Translations under genes and position numbers: made by a program | Source: an uncultured Sediminibacterium sp. | GTDB taxonomy: Bacteria > Bacteroidota > Bacteroidia > Chitinophagales > Chitinophagaceae | NCBI RefSeq assembly: GCF_946481145.1 | Contig: NZ_CAMLMJ010000009.1 | Span: forward strand, 68,279 to 132,278 | Direction of reading: 5' to 3' | DNA: 64,000 nucleotides | Part shown: positions 40,270-50,100 of the stretch, in pieces | Layout: the number at the start of each line of letters is the position of its first letter | Numbering within the stretch: position 1 is the first letter of the stretch | The notes under the pieces: generated by a model | What the model was told of the DNA's origin: nothing | Seen by the model: only the letters and a program-made list of their open reading frames with translations | The model's database searches: none

Positions 40270-41991
40270 ATGAAAAAATGGTGGATTATTCCGTTAATCG
40301 GTTGTGCTTCTTTGTCTGTGTCGGCACAAAATATTCCTTCGATTGTAGGAAAAGGGAAAGCTATTGACCCTTATAAGTATTCCATTGTCAAAAAAGCCAA
40401 TTACCAAAAGGCTGCAGTTTCCAGTGCACACCCCCTGGCCAGTCAGGTAGGTGCCATGATTATGAAACAGGGAGGCAATGCTTTTGATGCAGCAATAGCT
40501 ACACAATTAGCTTTAGCAGTAGTATATCCTGCTGCCGGAAATATCGGTGGTGGCGGATTTTTACTTGCACGAAAAAAAGATGGTGAATTAATCGGGCTCG
40601 ATTACCGTGAAGCAGCACCTGAGGCTTCTAATAGAGACATGTACCTGGATGAAAAAGGAAATGCCAGGATTGCCTTATCCCAGAATGGCCACCTCGCATC
40701 TGGTATACCAGGAACGGTGGCCGGATTATTTGCTACCCTACCCTATGCCAAATTATCTTTTGCCCGTTTGATACAACCTGCTATAGACCTTGCAGAAAAA
40801 GGATTTACCCTAACAGAAAGAGAAGCTTTATCACTGAATAGTGTTAGGGAATCAATACAGAAATACAGCACAAGGCCAACGGCATTTATTAAAGCCGAAA
40901 AATGGAAAGCTGGTGATACACTATACCAAAAAGAACTTGCTGCAACTTTAAAAAGAATGCAGAAGGATGGTGCACAGGGTTTTTACGGTGGTGAAACAGC
41001 AAAACTGATTGTTGAAGAAATGCAGCGTGGTAAAGGCATCATTACTTATGATGACCTGAAAAACTATACGGCAAAATTGAGAGAGCCCATCCGTTTTGAT
41101 TACAGGGGGCACCATATCATCAGCTTTTCACCTCCAAGCAGCGGTGGAATATTGATTGCTCAGATGCTGAAAATGCTCGAGAAATATCCGGTTAATGCTT
41201 ATGGATTTCAAACTGCTAAAAGTGTGCAATTAATGATTGAAGCAGAAAGAAGGGCTTATGCCGATCGCGCAGAACACCTTGGTGACCCTGATTTCTGGGA
41301 TGTTCCTGTTGATAGCCTCATCAGCGAGCATTACCTCACCCAACGAATGGCAGATTACAACCCAGACAAAGCAGGAAATAGCGCACAAGTAAAAGCCGGA
41401 CTTATCCAACAAAGCGAAGAAACAACCCACCTAAGTATTATTGATGCACAGGGTAACCTCGTTGCTATCACCACTACACTGAATGGTGGATATGGAAGCA
41501 GAACCGTGGTTGGTGGTGCTGGCTTTTTTCTAAATAATGAGATGGATGATTTTAGCGTTAAACCCGGTGTACCAAATATGTATGGCGCACTTGGCGGGGA
41601 AGCCAATGCTATTGTGCCAGGCAAAAGGATGCTAAGTTCTATGACCCCTACCCTGGTGCTTAAAAACAACAAACCCTACCTAACCATTGGAACACCAGGA
41701 GGAACAACCATCCCTACTTCTGTTTTTCAGGCATTGGTAAACCTGATTGATTTCAGGATGGACCTCGACAATGCCATCAATAAACCCAAATTCCACCACC
41801 AATGGTTTCCTGATGAGGTATCTATTGAAAGAGATTTTCTACAGGATACCAGAAAACAATTGGAAGCAATGGGGTATAAAATAAAAGAAAGAAGTCCAAT
41901 AGGCAGAACTGAAGGCATCAGAATTCTAACAACCGGACTTCGTGAAGCGGTGGCAGATAAAAGAGGTGATGATTCAGTGGCAGGATTTTAA
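40270..41991 (+). CDS. ggt: Gamma-glutamyltransferase
   Basis: GGT cleaves glutathione and other gamma-glutamyl compounds in the periplasm. A signal peptide (ending VSAQ) precedes the large subunit. The proenzyme cuts itself before Thr385 in ETTHLSI, creating the N-terminal nucleophile of the small subunit. Other landmarks are GGGGFLLAR and a later SSMTPTLVLKNNKPYLTIGTPGG. The 573-aa length is standard. A DUF1572 gene starts 20 bases downstream and a Nudix gene follows, so a three-gene unit is possible. Confidence 0.95.
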   Translation: MKKWWIIPLIGCASLSVSAQNIPSIVGKGKAIDPYKYSIVKKANYQKAAVSSAHPLASQVGAMIMKQGGNAFDAAIATQLALAVVYPAAGNIGGGGFLLARKKDGELIGLDYREAAPEASNRDMYLDEKGNARIALSQNGHLASGIPGTVAGLFATLPYAKLSFARLIQPAIDLAEKGFTLTEREALSLNSVRESIQKYSTRPTAFIKAEKWKAGDTLYQKELAATLKRMQKDGAQGFYGGETAKLIVEEMQRGKGIITYDDLKNYTAKLREPIRFDYRGHHIISFSPPSSGGILIAQMLKMLEKYPVNAYGFQTAKSVQLMIEAERRAYADRAEHLGDPDFWDVPVDSLISEHYLTQRMADYNPDKAGNSAQVKAGLIQQSEETTHLSIIDAQGNLVAITTTLNGGYGSRTVVGGAGFFLNNEMDDFSVKPGVPNMYGALGGEANAIVPGKRMLSSMTPTLVLKNNKPYLTIGTPGGTTIPTSVFQALVNLIDFRMDLDNAINKPKFHHQWFPDEVSIERDFLQDTRKQLEAMGYKIKERSPIGRTEGIRILTTGLREAVADKRGDDSVAGF

Positions 41992-42011
41992 TATAAAAAT
42001 TTGAAACTAAT

Positions 42012-42545
42012 ATGCATTTCGAAGCTGGCTTTTTGAAAGACTCCATCAAGAGATTCAAATACTATAAGGAACTGGGCGACCATACATTTGCCCAGTTGGA
42101 AGAAAAAGACTTCTTTTTTCAACCTTCTGCTGAAAGCAATACCATAGCTGTAATTGTGCAGCATATGTATGGTAATATGCTGAGCCGCTGGACAAATTTC
42201 CTAACAGAAGACGGAGAAAAAGAGTGGCGTAAAAGAGATGCCGAATTTGAAAACACTCCCCTAAGTAAGGAAGATGTTCTTTCCTTTTGGAATGAAGGTT
42301 GGAACTGCCTTTTAAAAACATTGGAAAGTCTTCAACCGGAAGACCTGATGAAAACAGTTACCATTCGTACAGAGCCACTCACGGTATATGATGCTATACT
42401 CAGGCAATTAGCACACTATCCTTATCATGTAGGTCAGATTGTTTACGTCGGCAGAATGATTCGGGATACCGACTGGAAATCGCTGAGCATTCCTAAAGGT
42501 GAAAGCCTTAGCTATCTTGCATCTGTAAAAGCCGCCCAAAAATAA
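42012..42545 (+). CDS. DUF1572 (DinB-like) protein
   Basis: The 177-residue helical protein has the DUF1572 pattern: an early Glu-rich helix, QHMYGNMLSRWTNFLTEDGEK in the centre with the first metal His, and HYPYHVGQIVYVGRM near the end with the others. The fold is that of DinB metal-binding proteins, with no known reaction for this branch. It starts 20 bases after ggt and ends 21 bases before the Nudix gene. Confidence 0.88.
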   Translation: MHFEAGFLKDSIKRFKYYKELGDHTFAQLEEKDFFFQPSAESNTIAVIVQHMYGNMLSRWTNFLTEDGEKEWRKRDAEFENTPLSKEDVLSFWNEGWNCLLKTLESLQPEDLMKTVTIRTEPLTVYDAILRQLAHYPYHVGQIVYVGRMIRDTDWKSLSIPKGESLSYLASVKAAQK

Positions 42546-42566
42546 CTTCCTTTTAAATAAATATTC

Positions 42567-43154
42567 ATGCAATCTCCTGCCCGGATTATCAGTACAGAGA
42601 TCTTATCAGACAATTGGTACCTATTAAAAAAGATACACTACGAAATTCAAGAGAACAATGGTAATTGGAAAAAACAGGTTAGAGAGGTTTATGACAGAGG
42701 CAATGGAGCAACCATCTTGCTTTACAATAAACTTCAACAAACTGTTGTATTAACCCGGCAGTTCAGGCTGCCCAGTTTTGTGAATGGAAATGATCATGGA
42801 ATGCTGATAGAAACCTGTGCAGGATTACTGGACCATGATAACCCTGAAGATTGTATCAGACGTGAAACCGAGGAAGAAACAGGTTACCAGGTAACAGATT
42901 TAAAAAAGGTATTTGAAGCGTATATGTCTCCCGGATCAGTTACAGAAATACTTTATTTCTTCGTGGCTGCTTATAATAAAGACATGAAAGTATCCGATGG
43001 TGGTGGGGTGGCTGAAGAACAGGAACATATAGAAGTGCTGGAACTACCATTCAGAAAAGCACTTGAAATGATTGAATCTGGTGAAATAAAAGATGGAAAA
43101 ACCATCATGCTGCTTCAATACGCAGCTTTAAATCGACTTTTTGACCATAATTAA
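42567..43154 (+). CDS. nudK: GDP-mannose pyrophosphatase NudK-like Nudix hydrolase
   Basis: The 195-residue enzyme fits NudK, which hydrolyses GDP-mannose to GMP and mannose-1-phosphate. The opening EILSDNWYLLKKIHYE, VVLTRQFRLPSFVNG and the late YMSPGSVTEILYFFVA are family features. The Nudix box reads GLLDHDNPEDCIRRETEEETGY, with the catalytic RETEEE intact. The first acidic box position is Asn here where E. coli NudK has Glu (from memory). Substrate is inferred from the family. Confidence 0.85.
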   Translation: MQSPARIISTEILSDNWYLLKKIHYEIQENNGNWKKQVREVYDRGNGATILLYNKLQQTVVLTRQFRLPSFVNGNDHGMLIETCAGLLDHDNPEDCIRRETEEETGYQVTDLKKVFEAYMSPGSVTEILYFFVAAYNKDMKVSDGGGVAEEQEHIEVLELPFRKALEMIESGEIKDGKTIMLLQYAALNRLFDHN

Positions 43155-43191
43155 TTCTTTTTTAGCTGGTTTTGAAGTCTTTGGTACTGAA

Positions 43192-43222
43192 TTTGCACTC
43201 AGGTAGGTATTCTGTAAATTTG
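43192..43222 (+). promoter_or_regulatory. Bacteroidota-type promoter of tamB
   Basis: TTTG (43192-43195), a 19-base spacer and TAAATTTG (43215-43222) match the Bacteroidota primary-sigma consensus exactly in both boxes and spacing. Transcription should start near 43227, before the first codon of the transmembrane segment of tamB. Confidence 0.7.
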
Positions 43223-43240
43223 CGATAAACCCGTTCTGTT

Positions 43241-46200
43241 CTGAAGAAATCCCTCAAAATATTAAGGCGCGTACTACTGGTTATTTTAGCCCTGATTTTG
43301 TTGATCTTTATTGCTATCCAGACCGACTATGTTCAAAATAAATTGGTAGGCATTGCCACAAGCAGGTTATCCAAATCACTCGGAACCGAAATTAAGATTA
43401 AGTATATCAGCATTGGATTATTCAACAGGCTGAATATGGAGGGTTTATTGGTTCGAGACCGCTCAAAAGACACTTTATTATACGCTGGAAACCTTAAAGT
43501 GCGTATTACAGACTGGTTCTTTCTGAAAGACAAAGCCGTATTACGCTTTGTTGGACTGGAAGATGCCATCATTAAAATAAACCGGAAAGACAGCACCTGG
43601 AACTACCAGTATATTGTTGATCATTTCTCCTCTCCTTCTACCGATGAGAAAAAAGGAGGTGGTCTGGACCTCGACCTGAAAAAAGTTGACCTTAAGAATA
43701 TCAGGCTTGTAAAAAATGACAGATGGGCAGGAGAAAAAATGACCGTCGAAATGCAGAGCATGGTGCTGAATGCTTCAAAGGTTGATTTGAAGAAATCTAT
43801 TTTCCTGATAGATGATATTAAACTGGTTCAACCACTGTTTGCTGTTCAGGGTATTGCCGCACTTCGACCAGCTAAGATTCGACAACAACAACCACCAAGT
43901 AAAGACACAGGCTTGCAATTCAATGCGGGCAATATGTTGGTTAAAGCCAAAACTTTACAAATTGTTGACGGTAGACTTTTTCTAGATGGCAATGAAAAAA
44001 ATCCTGCTGCCTATTTTGATGGGTCACATATTCAATTGAGTAAATTAAATGGTACCCTCAACCAGGTTTCTTTTGTAAAAGATACCTTACGCGCAGACAT
44101 TGACCTATCTGTGAAAGACCGAAGCGGATTTCAGCTTCAGAAATTAAAAACCAAATTCAGGTTTACACCACAGATCATGGAGTTGGCGGCTCTTGATATC
44201 AGAACCAACAAGAGTAGAATTGGAAACTATTATGCGATGAAATTCACGGATTTTAATAAGGATTTTGGGGATTATGTAGAAAAGGTTGTGATGGATGCAC
44301 GTTTCCGTGAAGCAAGAATCAGTAGTGATGATATTGCTTTTTTCGCTCCTGAATTGAAAACCCTTAAAAGAAATATTGACCTTTCCGGAAACTATAAGGG
44401 AACGGTTGCGGATTTTTCTGTTGAAAGACTTTCAGCAAGATTGGGAAATAAAACCAATATCACCGGCAACTTTGCCATGAAAGGACTTCCCAATATCAAT
44501 ACCACACTAATTAATTTTAGTAATGGTGTGGTATCAACCAACTATAATGATCTATATAGTTTTATCCCCGCTTTGAAAGATATCAAAGATCCCAACCTTG
44601 CTGAACTCGGGAATATTATTTACCGCGGAGATTTTAAAGGCACTATTAACAATTTTGTTACTGCTGGTATGTTCAGCACTGAATTGGGTGGATTGAAAAC
44701 CAATATCAGTTTGAAACTACCTTCTAAAGGAGAACCCACTTATACGGGAAACCTTGAAACCACCCGTTTTAATATTGGGCGCTTCTTAAATACCAATTCA
44801 CTGGGTTTGGTAAACTTTAAAGGAGAAATTGAAGGAAGTAGTTTTGCTGTTGACAAGATTAAAACAACCCTGAAAGGAACCATCGATTCACTCAACTTTA
44901 ATAACTATACCTATTCGAATATAGTAACGAATGGTACTTTTCAGAAAAAGGCATTTTCTGGTGAACTGGAAATTGATGATCCTAATTTAAATTTCACTAC
45001 TTCTGTTGAAATTGATTTTTCAAAAGACGTGCCCAGCTTTAACGTGGTTGGTGACCTTGTTCAATCTAACCTGAAAGCTTTGAATTTTATTCAGGATCAG
45101 ATTGAATTAACCGGATTACTTGATGCTAATTTCACTGGCACCAATATTGATAACTTTCTGGGTACTGCAAAATTCCTGAATGCCGCTGTTAAAGACGAAA
45201 CCACCCGAATTAGTTTCGACTCGCTTAATATTACCTCCGTTCAGGAAGAAGGTATAAAAATATTACGCGTTGGCAGTAATGAATTCAGGGCAGAGATAAA
45301 AGGAGAATTCAGCATACTTGAATTACCCACCAGTATTCAATCTTTCTTGCATCACTATTACCCTGTTTATGTTGCAGCACCTAAAAGCATCCCTGAAAAC
45401 CAACGTTTTGATGTAAAGGTAAATACCAATTATATCGAACCCTATCTGCAGATTTTCAACAAAAGATTTACCGGTTTTAACGATGCCTCTTTATACGGCA
45501 GTATTGATACGAAGAAAAACGATATTCAACTAACCCTGAATGTTCCTTTTGGCAAAATCGACAATTATGCATTCAATGGTGTTCAGTTAAAAGGAGCGGG
45601 TAATATGGATACCCTTTCATTGAAAGGAGATATAACCACCATAACTATTGGCGACAGCTTAAGTTTTCCTGGCACAAACCTTTCCGTAACTGCGAAAGAT
45701 GATCACTCATTTGTGTCAATTAAAACCAGTGCCGATAACACACTGAATGATGCTAATCTGAACGCAGATGTTTATACCCTTTCTGATGGGGCCAGGATAC
45801 AATTTTTGCCATCTTCTTTTGTACTGAATAACAAAAAATGGAACCTGGAAAAAGAAGGTGAACTCGTTATCAGGAAAAATTTTGTACTAGCAGACAATGT
45901 TAAGTTTACACAAGGCTTTCAGGAAATCACCGTTGAAACAGAAGAAGAAGATGGTGGAAATACCAATAACCTGATCGTTAAACTCAGTAACGTAGTCTTG
46001 GGTGACCTTACCTCACTGGTGATGAAAAATCCAAGACTGGAAGGTATTACCAGTGGTGAAATAGTAATGCGTGATTTCTTTGGACAGTTTAATGCCGATG
46101 CAACATTATCTGCTGAACAATTCAGGTTTGATGATGACTCTGTTGGACTGGTAAAAATTAAAGCCGACTATAGTAAGAAGACTGGGGTTATCCGATACGA

Positions 46201-48031
46201 TATCATTTCTCCTAATCCTGGGTTTGATTTTCTGGCAAAGGGTTCCTATAACCTTAAGGATTCAATTGGAAATCCGCTTAGCAATGATATTACACTGAAC
46301 GATGCTAAAATTGGTTTCCTGAACCAATTCCTGACAGGTATTTTTTCTGACTTGTCGGGTCAGGCCAAAGGAAAACTATCTATAGGTGGTGATCCCGCCA
46401 ATCTTACGCTTTCAGGTAAGGTAAAATTATATGATGCAAGACTTAAAGTCGATTACACACAAGTTTATTACAACATTGATTCAGCAGAAATAAAATTTGA
46501 AGAAGATGGAATCGACTTCGGTCAATTTACCATTCGTGACAAATTTAAAAACACCGGCTCGGTAAGTGGAAAACTATACGAGCGTGGATTTAAAAATATG
46601 GCTTTTGATTTTGATCTTAAGACCAATAAATTATTACTGATTGATACAAAACCAGAAAACAACCAGCAGTTTTATGGCAATGCAATTGGTAAAGTCACCA
46701 CTTTTACACTGAAGGGACCAGAATCAAACGCGAAAATGACATTGGTTGCTGAGTCTACCGACAGCTCTCATATTTATATTCCAAACTCAACCAGCAGAGA
46801 AAGTGGCAGTGCAGACTTTATTGTATTTAAGGAGTATGGTACTGAAATGGCATCAGAAAAAAAGAACAGTGGATTTAACCTGTCTGTTGATCTTCGTTTA
46901 ACAGCTACCAACAAAACCCAGATTGATGTAATATTAGATGACCTTACCGGCGATGTGATTAAAGCGTCTGGCAATGGCACCCTACGCATAACTGCCGGAA
47001 CATCAGAACCACTGTCGATAAGGGGAAAGTATAATATCGAAAAAGGAAACTACGATTTCAATTTCCAGTCACTCATAAAAAAACCATTTGAGCTGATGCC
47101 TGATGCGGGCAATTTTATTGAATGGAATGGAGATCCTTTTAAAGCCGACATTCATATTGATGCACGCTATACCGCAGAACGCATTGCCTTATATGACCTG
47201 GTTTCCAATATTAACCTCAGTGGTGCAGCAAAGGGATATAGAGGGGAAGTATATGTGATTGCTCAGTTAAGGGACAAACTGACCCAACCGAAAATACAGT
47301 TTAAACTCGATTTCCCACAGGGCAGTCCGGTTAAAAGTGATAATGAACTTTCACAGTATATCACCAGACTGGAGAAGGATGAAAATGAAATACTGAAACA
47401 GGTATCCTTTTTAATTGTATTCAACACTTTCGCCCCACCAAGTGTTGGTAATGGTGGCGGCAATGGTGCCAATAATTCATTTACTACTATTGGAGCCAAT
47501 ACCCTTTCTCAAATACTCACCAAGGAGATCAATAAAATGTTTTCCAATTTCCTGTATAAATTAACTGGCGATAAAAGCCTGCGTTTTGATCTGGGAACTT
47601 CCTGGTACAGTAACAATGAACTAACCAATAGTATTGCAGGGGGGGCTATTAATAGTAATTCCATCGACAGATCTCGGGTAAACTTTAAGTTAGGAAAGAG
47701 CTTTTTCCAGGATAAAATGATTGTAACATTCGGAGGCGACCTTGATTTTAACGTGAGCAATTCTGCAGCTATAAAAAATGGCAACCTTCAATGGTTACCC
47801 GATCTGAATATAGAATTCATTCTTTCCAAAGACAGAAAACTAAGGGCTATATTGTTTAATAAAAACAGTCTGGATATATCTAACTCAAGCAGCGGAATTG
47901 GCAGAAGAAATCGATTTGGTGCCAGTATCTCCTACCGCCGTGACTTCGACAATATTTTCGCAAACAAGCCGGAAAATATTCAGTTTAAGGCACCAACAGA
48001 TACTACAGGTACAACTGGTGGGAAAAAATAA
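43241..48031 (+). CDS. tamB: TamB-like translocation and assembly module protein (DUF490)
   Basis: TamB-like AsmA-family proteins span the periplasm and help lipid transport or outer-membrane protein assembly. The protein of nearly 1600 residues has an N-terminal helix, long beta-rich repeats with alternating hydrophobic residues, and a C-terminal DUF490 domain (about 1250-1500; IEWNGDPFKADIHIDARY). No ATG exists at the true N-terminus. The open frame begins at 43229 and encodes KKSLKILRRVLLVILALILL, a signal anchor, downstream of the promoter. CTG at 43241 gives MKKSLKILRR and is my preferred start. TTG at 43298 would cut away most of the anchor. The stop abuts the next convergent gene with no gap. 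Confidence 0.85.
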   Translation: MKKSLKILRRVLLVILALILLIFIAIQTDYVQNKLVGIATSRLSKSLGTEIKIKYISIGLFNRLNMEGLLVRDRSKDTLLYAGNLKVRITDWFFLKDKAVLRFVGLEDAIIKINRKDSTWNYQYIVDHFSSPSTDEKKGGGLDLDLKKVDLKNIRLVKNDRWAGEKMTVEMQSMVLNASKVDLKKSIFLIDDIKLVQPLFAVQGIAALRPAKIRQQQPPSKDTGLQFNAGNMLVKAKTLQIVDGRLFLDGNEKNPAAYFDGSHIQLSKLNGTLNQVSFVKDTLRADIDLSVKDRSGFQLQKLKTKFRFTPQIMELAALDIRTNKSRIGNYYAMKFTDFNKDFGDYVEKVVMDARFREARISSDDIAFFAPELKTLKRNIDLSGNYKGTVADFSVERLSARLGNKTNITGNFAMKGLPNINTTLINFSNGVVSTNYNDLYSFIPALKDIKDPNLAELGNIIYRGDFKGTINNFVTAGMFSTELGGLKTNISLKLPSKGEPTYTGNLETTRFNIGRFLNTNSLGLVNFKGEIEGSSFAVDKIKTTLKGTIDSLNFNNYTYSNIVTNGTFQKKAFSGELEIDDPNLNFTTSVEIDFSKDVPSFNVVGDLVQSNLKALNFIQDQIELTGLLDANFTGTNIDNFLGTAKFLNAAVKDETTRISFDSLNITSVQEEGIKILRVGSNEFRAEIKGEFSILELPTSIQSFLHHYYPVYVAAPKSIPENQRFDVKVNTNYIEPYLQIFNKRFTGFNDASLYGSIDTKKNDIQLTLNVPFGKIDNYAFNGVQLKGAGNMDTLSLKGDITTITIGDSLSFPGTNLSVTAKDDHSFVSIKTSADNTLNDANLNADVYTLSDGARIQFLPSSFVLNNKKWNLEKEGELVIRKNFVLADNVKFTQGFQEITVETEEEDGGNTNNLIVKLSNVVLGDLTSLVMKNPRLEGITSGEIVMRDFFGQFNADATLSAEQFRFDDDSVGLVKIKADYSKKTGVIRYDIISPNPGFDFLAKGSYNLKDSIGNPLSNDITLNDAKIGFLNQFLTGIFSDLSGQAKGKLSIGGDPANLTLSGKVKLYDARLKVDYTQVYYNIDSAEIKFEEDGIDFGQFTIRDKFKNTGSVSGKLYERGFKNMAFDFDLKTNKLLLIDTKPENNQQFYGNAIGKVTTFTLKGPESNAKMTLVAESTDSSHIYIPNSTSRESGSADFIVFKEYGTEMASEKKNSGFNLSVDLRLTATNKTQIDVILDDLTGDVIKASGNGTLRITAGTSEPLSIRGKYNIEKGNYDFNFQSLIKKPFELMPDAGNFIEWNGDPFKADIHIDARYTAERIALYDLVSNINLSGAAKGYRGEVYVIAQLRDKLTQPKIQFKLDFPQGSPVKSDNELSQYITRLEKDENEILKQVSFLIVFNTFAPPSVGNGGGNGANNSFTTIGANTLSQILTKEINKMFSNFLYKLTGDKSLRFDLGTSWYSNNELTNSIAGGAINSNSIDRSRVNFKLGKSFFQDKMIVTFGGDLDFNVSNSAAIKNGNLQWLPDLNIEFILSKDRKLRAILFNKNSLDISNSSSGIGRRNRFGASISYRRDFDNIFANKPENIQFKAPTDTTGTTGGKK

Positions 48032-49570
48032 TCAGGGCAATATTTCGGGAATAGTAGCTATTGCATCTTTCAACCGATATACATAGAAATAGCGCACTAT
48101 TTTTCCTGCTCGCATTTGATTAATTATAATCGGATCTTCAACTGAGGTAAAGTATTTGTACAAATTGGTCTTTACATCATAGGGCAGATTAGAAGCAGCA
48201 ATAAAATAAGCATCTGCTCCTTTTTGCAATCCTCCCCTTGCTTTATTCAGCCATGCGAATTTATGCAAGTCCTGTAATTCACCCACTCCAATTAATTTCA
48301 TGCCGGTTTTTCTTGCTGTATAAAACTCCAGGTGACCACCAGGAAACCATTTGTTTGTTATTAATACAGCATCTTTTGGCATGGTGCCGGCATTAATATC
48401 TGCCTGATAAATTTTATTGAATTGTTCACTCATGGTTTCCCAGCCCGACAAGTCAAGTGTTGGACAATATTCACCATAGTTCTCTTTTTGCTGGCTACCA
48501 AAATTTACTGGTGAATAACGAACCAAAATTACCCCGGCTGTAAGCACAACAACAACCAATATAAAGGAAGCCTGTATCCATATCGGATAAATCCGGTTAC
48601 TGCTTTTCTGTAAAAACAGTGCCGCGATTAAATAGAGTGGTATGTATGCTGGTCCTGCCCAATGTGGTAAAGTTGGATTGAATAAGGATACGCCCCAGAA
48701 GATTAATATCATCGGAACACTCATCCATAAGAGCCAGGAGGTTACGCGCTTTCTACCAAACCGGATCCGGTTAGTAGCGATTGCGAATAAAGAAAGCAGC
48801 ATGAGGATATAGACAAACGGATGTTGGTACAATGCTTCGCCAACAACTTCTCTTCCCAACATATCCCATTGTAAACTAGTATTGGTTACCCTTGCAGAAT
48901 GAAACCGATAGGTAATAAAATCATACTCAAAGTTCCAATAAACAATAGGTACGATACAGAGAAGTGTAATCAGCACACCTGCATAAAGTCGCCAATTGGT
49001 TAACCATTGTATACGCGTAAATAAAAGAAATGCTCCAAAGCCTGCCCATAAGTATAATCCATGCACTTTACTAAGTGTAGCAAGTCCAATGGTTAAACCC
49101 AATAATAACCATACACCGAGATTTTCTTCTTCTCTTTTTAAGATGAGGTAAGCCATCAGGTATAAGGATGCTACCCAAAAGAGCATTTGTGGAGAGTCAG
49201 GTAAAATAAATAAACCAGCTATAAAACCTGTGTAAACAGACAAGGTATAAATAAGTGCTGCAAGCCACCCTACTCTTTCACTATCGATCAGTTTACCTAA
49301 TTTAAAAATGATCCATGTTGCAATAGCTGAACAAAGTATAGCTCCTAATCGTATTGTTACTTCATTTACCCACCACAAGTTCAAAGTAGTAAGTCGTATC
49401 AACCAACCAACCATTGGAGGATGATCAAAATGATTAAGGTCTGGCTGCAGGGCATAGGTCCAGTAGTACACTTCATCATTGCCCAATTCAAGGAACCCTG
49501 CGATGATGAGTTTTACAATAGCGCTGATAATAATCAGCCAAAAAACTTTTCTGCTATATTGTTGATACAT
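48032..49570 (-). CDS. GT39/ArnT-like integral membrane glycosyltransferase
   Basis: The 512-residue inner-membrane protein has about 11-12 helices. After the first helix it carries GNDEVYYWTYALQPDLNHFDHPPM, the acidic periplasmic loop (DE and DH) typical of GT39/GT83 dolichol- or undecaprenyl-sugar transferases. The C-terminal part is a smaller periplasmic domain with SNLPYDVKTNLYKYF. These enzymes move a sugar from a lipid carrier to protein or lipid A; the acceptor here is unknown. Its stop codon is adjacent to that of tamB, and it lies 35 bases after aroQ in the same direction. Confidence 0.88.
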   Translation of the reverse strand: MYQQYSRKVFWLIIISAIVKLIIAGFLELGNDEVYYWTYALQPDLNHFDHPPMVGWLIRLTTLNLWWVNEVTIRLGAILCSAIATWIIFKLGKLIDSERVGWLAALIYTLSVYTGFIAGLFILPDSPQMLFWVASLYLMAYLILKREEENLGVWLLLGLTIGLATLSKVHGLYLWAGFGAFLLFTRIQWLTNWRLYAGVLITLLCIVPIVYWNFEYDFITYRFHSARVTNTSLQWDMLGREVVGEALYQHPFVYILMLLSLFAIATNRIRFGRKRVTSWLLWMSVPMILIFWGVSLFNPTLPHWAGPAYIPLYLIAALFLQKSSNRIYPIWIQASFILVVVVLTAGVILVRYSPVNFGSQQKENYGEYCPTLDLSGWETMSEQFNKIYQADINAGTMPKDAVLITNKWFPGGHLEFYTARKTGMKLIGVGELQDLHKFAWLNKARGGLQKGADAYFIAASNLPYDVKTNLYKYFTSVEDPIIINQMRAGKIVRYFYVYRLKDAIATIPEILP

Positions 49571-49605
49571 GATGTTGCTGAAAATGCAAAGACCGTACCA
49601 ATAGA

Positions 49606-50028
49606 TTAGTGCCTTTCAATCAGCCAACGTATGGCTAATTCATATCCTTTAAGTCCTAATCCAAAAATACTCCCTGCCGACTTTCCTGAAACGTGCGACA
49701 ATTTTCTGAATTCTTCTCTTGCATGTACATTACTGATGTGAACTTCCACAACGGGTGTTTTTACCGCAGCTATGGCATCTCCCAATGCCACTGAGGTATG
49801 GGTATATCCAGCGGGATTCAATACTATACCATCATAACTGAATCCTACTTTTTGTATAGCGTCGATGAGCTCTCCTTCAATATTGCTTTGAAAATAGGTC
49901 AATTCAATTTGCGGAAACAGTTTTTGTAAGGATGAAAAATATTCATCGAATGGCATGTTACCATAAATATCTGTCTCCCTTTTGCCCAGTAAGTTGAGGT
50001 TTGGACCGTTTATGATGGCGATCTTCAT
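49606..50028 (-). CDS. aroQ: 3-Dehydroquinate dehydratase, type II
   Basis: AroQ performs the third step of the shikimate pathway, dehydrating 3-dehydroquinate. The 140-residue protein has all the type II landmarks: the INGPNLNLLGKRE opening, the lid Tyr in ETDIYG, QSNIEGELIDAIQ, LNPAGYTHTSVAL and HISNVHAREEFR. It works as a dodecamer in the cytoplasm. A strong terminator separates it from carA upstream, and the glycosyltransferase gene follows. Confidence 0.97.
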   Translation of the reverse strand: MKIAIINGPNLNLLGKRETDIYGNMPFDEYFSSLQKLFPQIELTYFQSNIEGELIDAIQKVGFSYDGIVLNPAGYTHTSVALGDAIAAVKTPVVEVHISNVHAREEFRKLSHVSGKSAGSIFGLGLKGYELAIRWLIERH

Positions 50029-50042
50029 AGTCCGAAGTTAGG

Positions 50043-50080
50043 AAAAAAAATGGCCACGGATCATTTGTAGTCCGTGGCCA
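50043..50080 (-). terminator. Intrinsic terminator between carA and aroQ
   Basis: A perfect 10-bp stem TGGCCACGGA / TCCGTGGCCA with a 10-base loop is followed on the minus strand by eight T. It begins 20 bases past the carA stop and ends 14 bases before the aroQ start. Confidence 0.92.
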
Positions 50081-50100
50081 GCATGTTGAAACGAATTATA

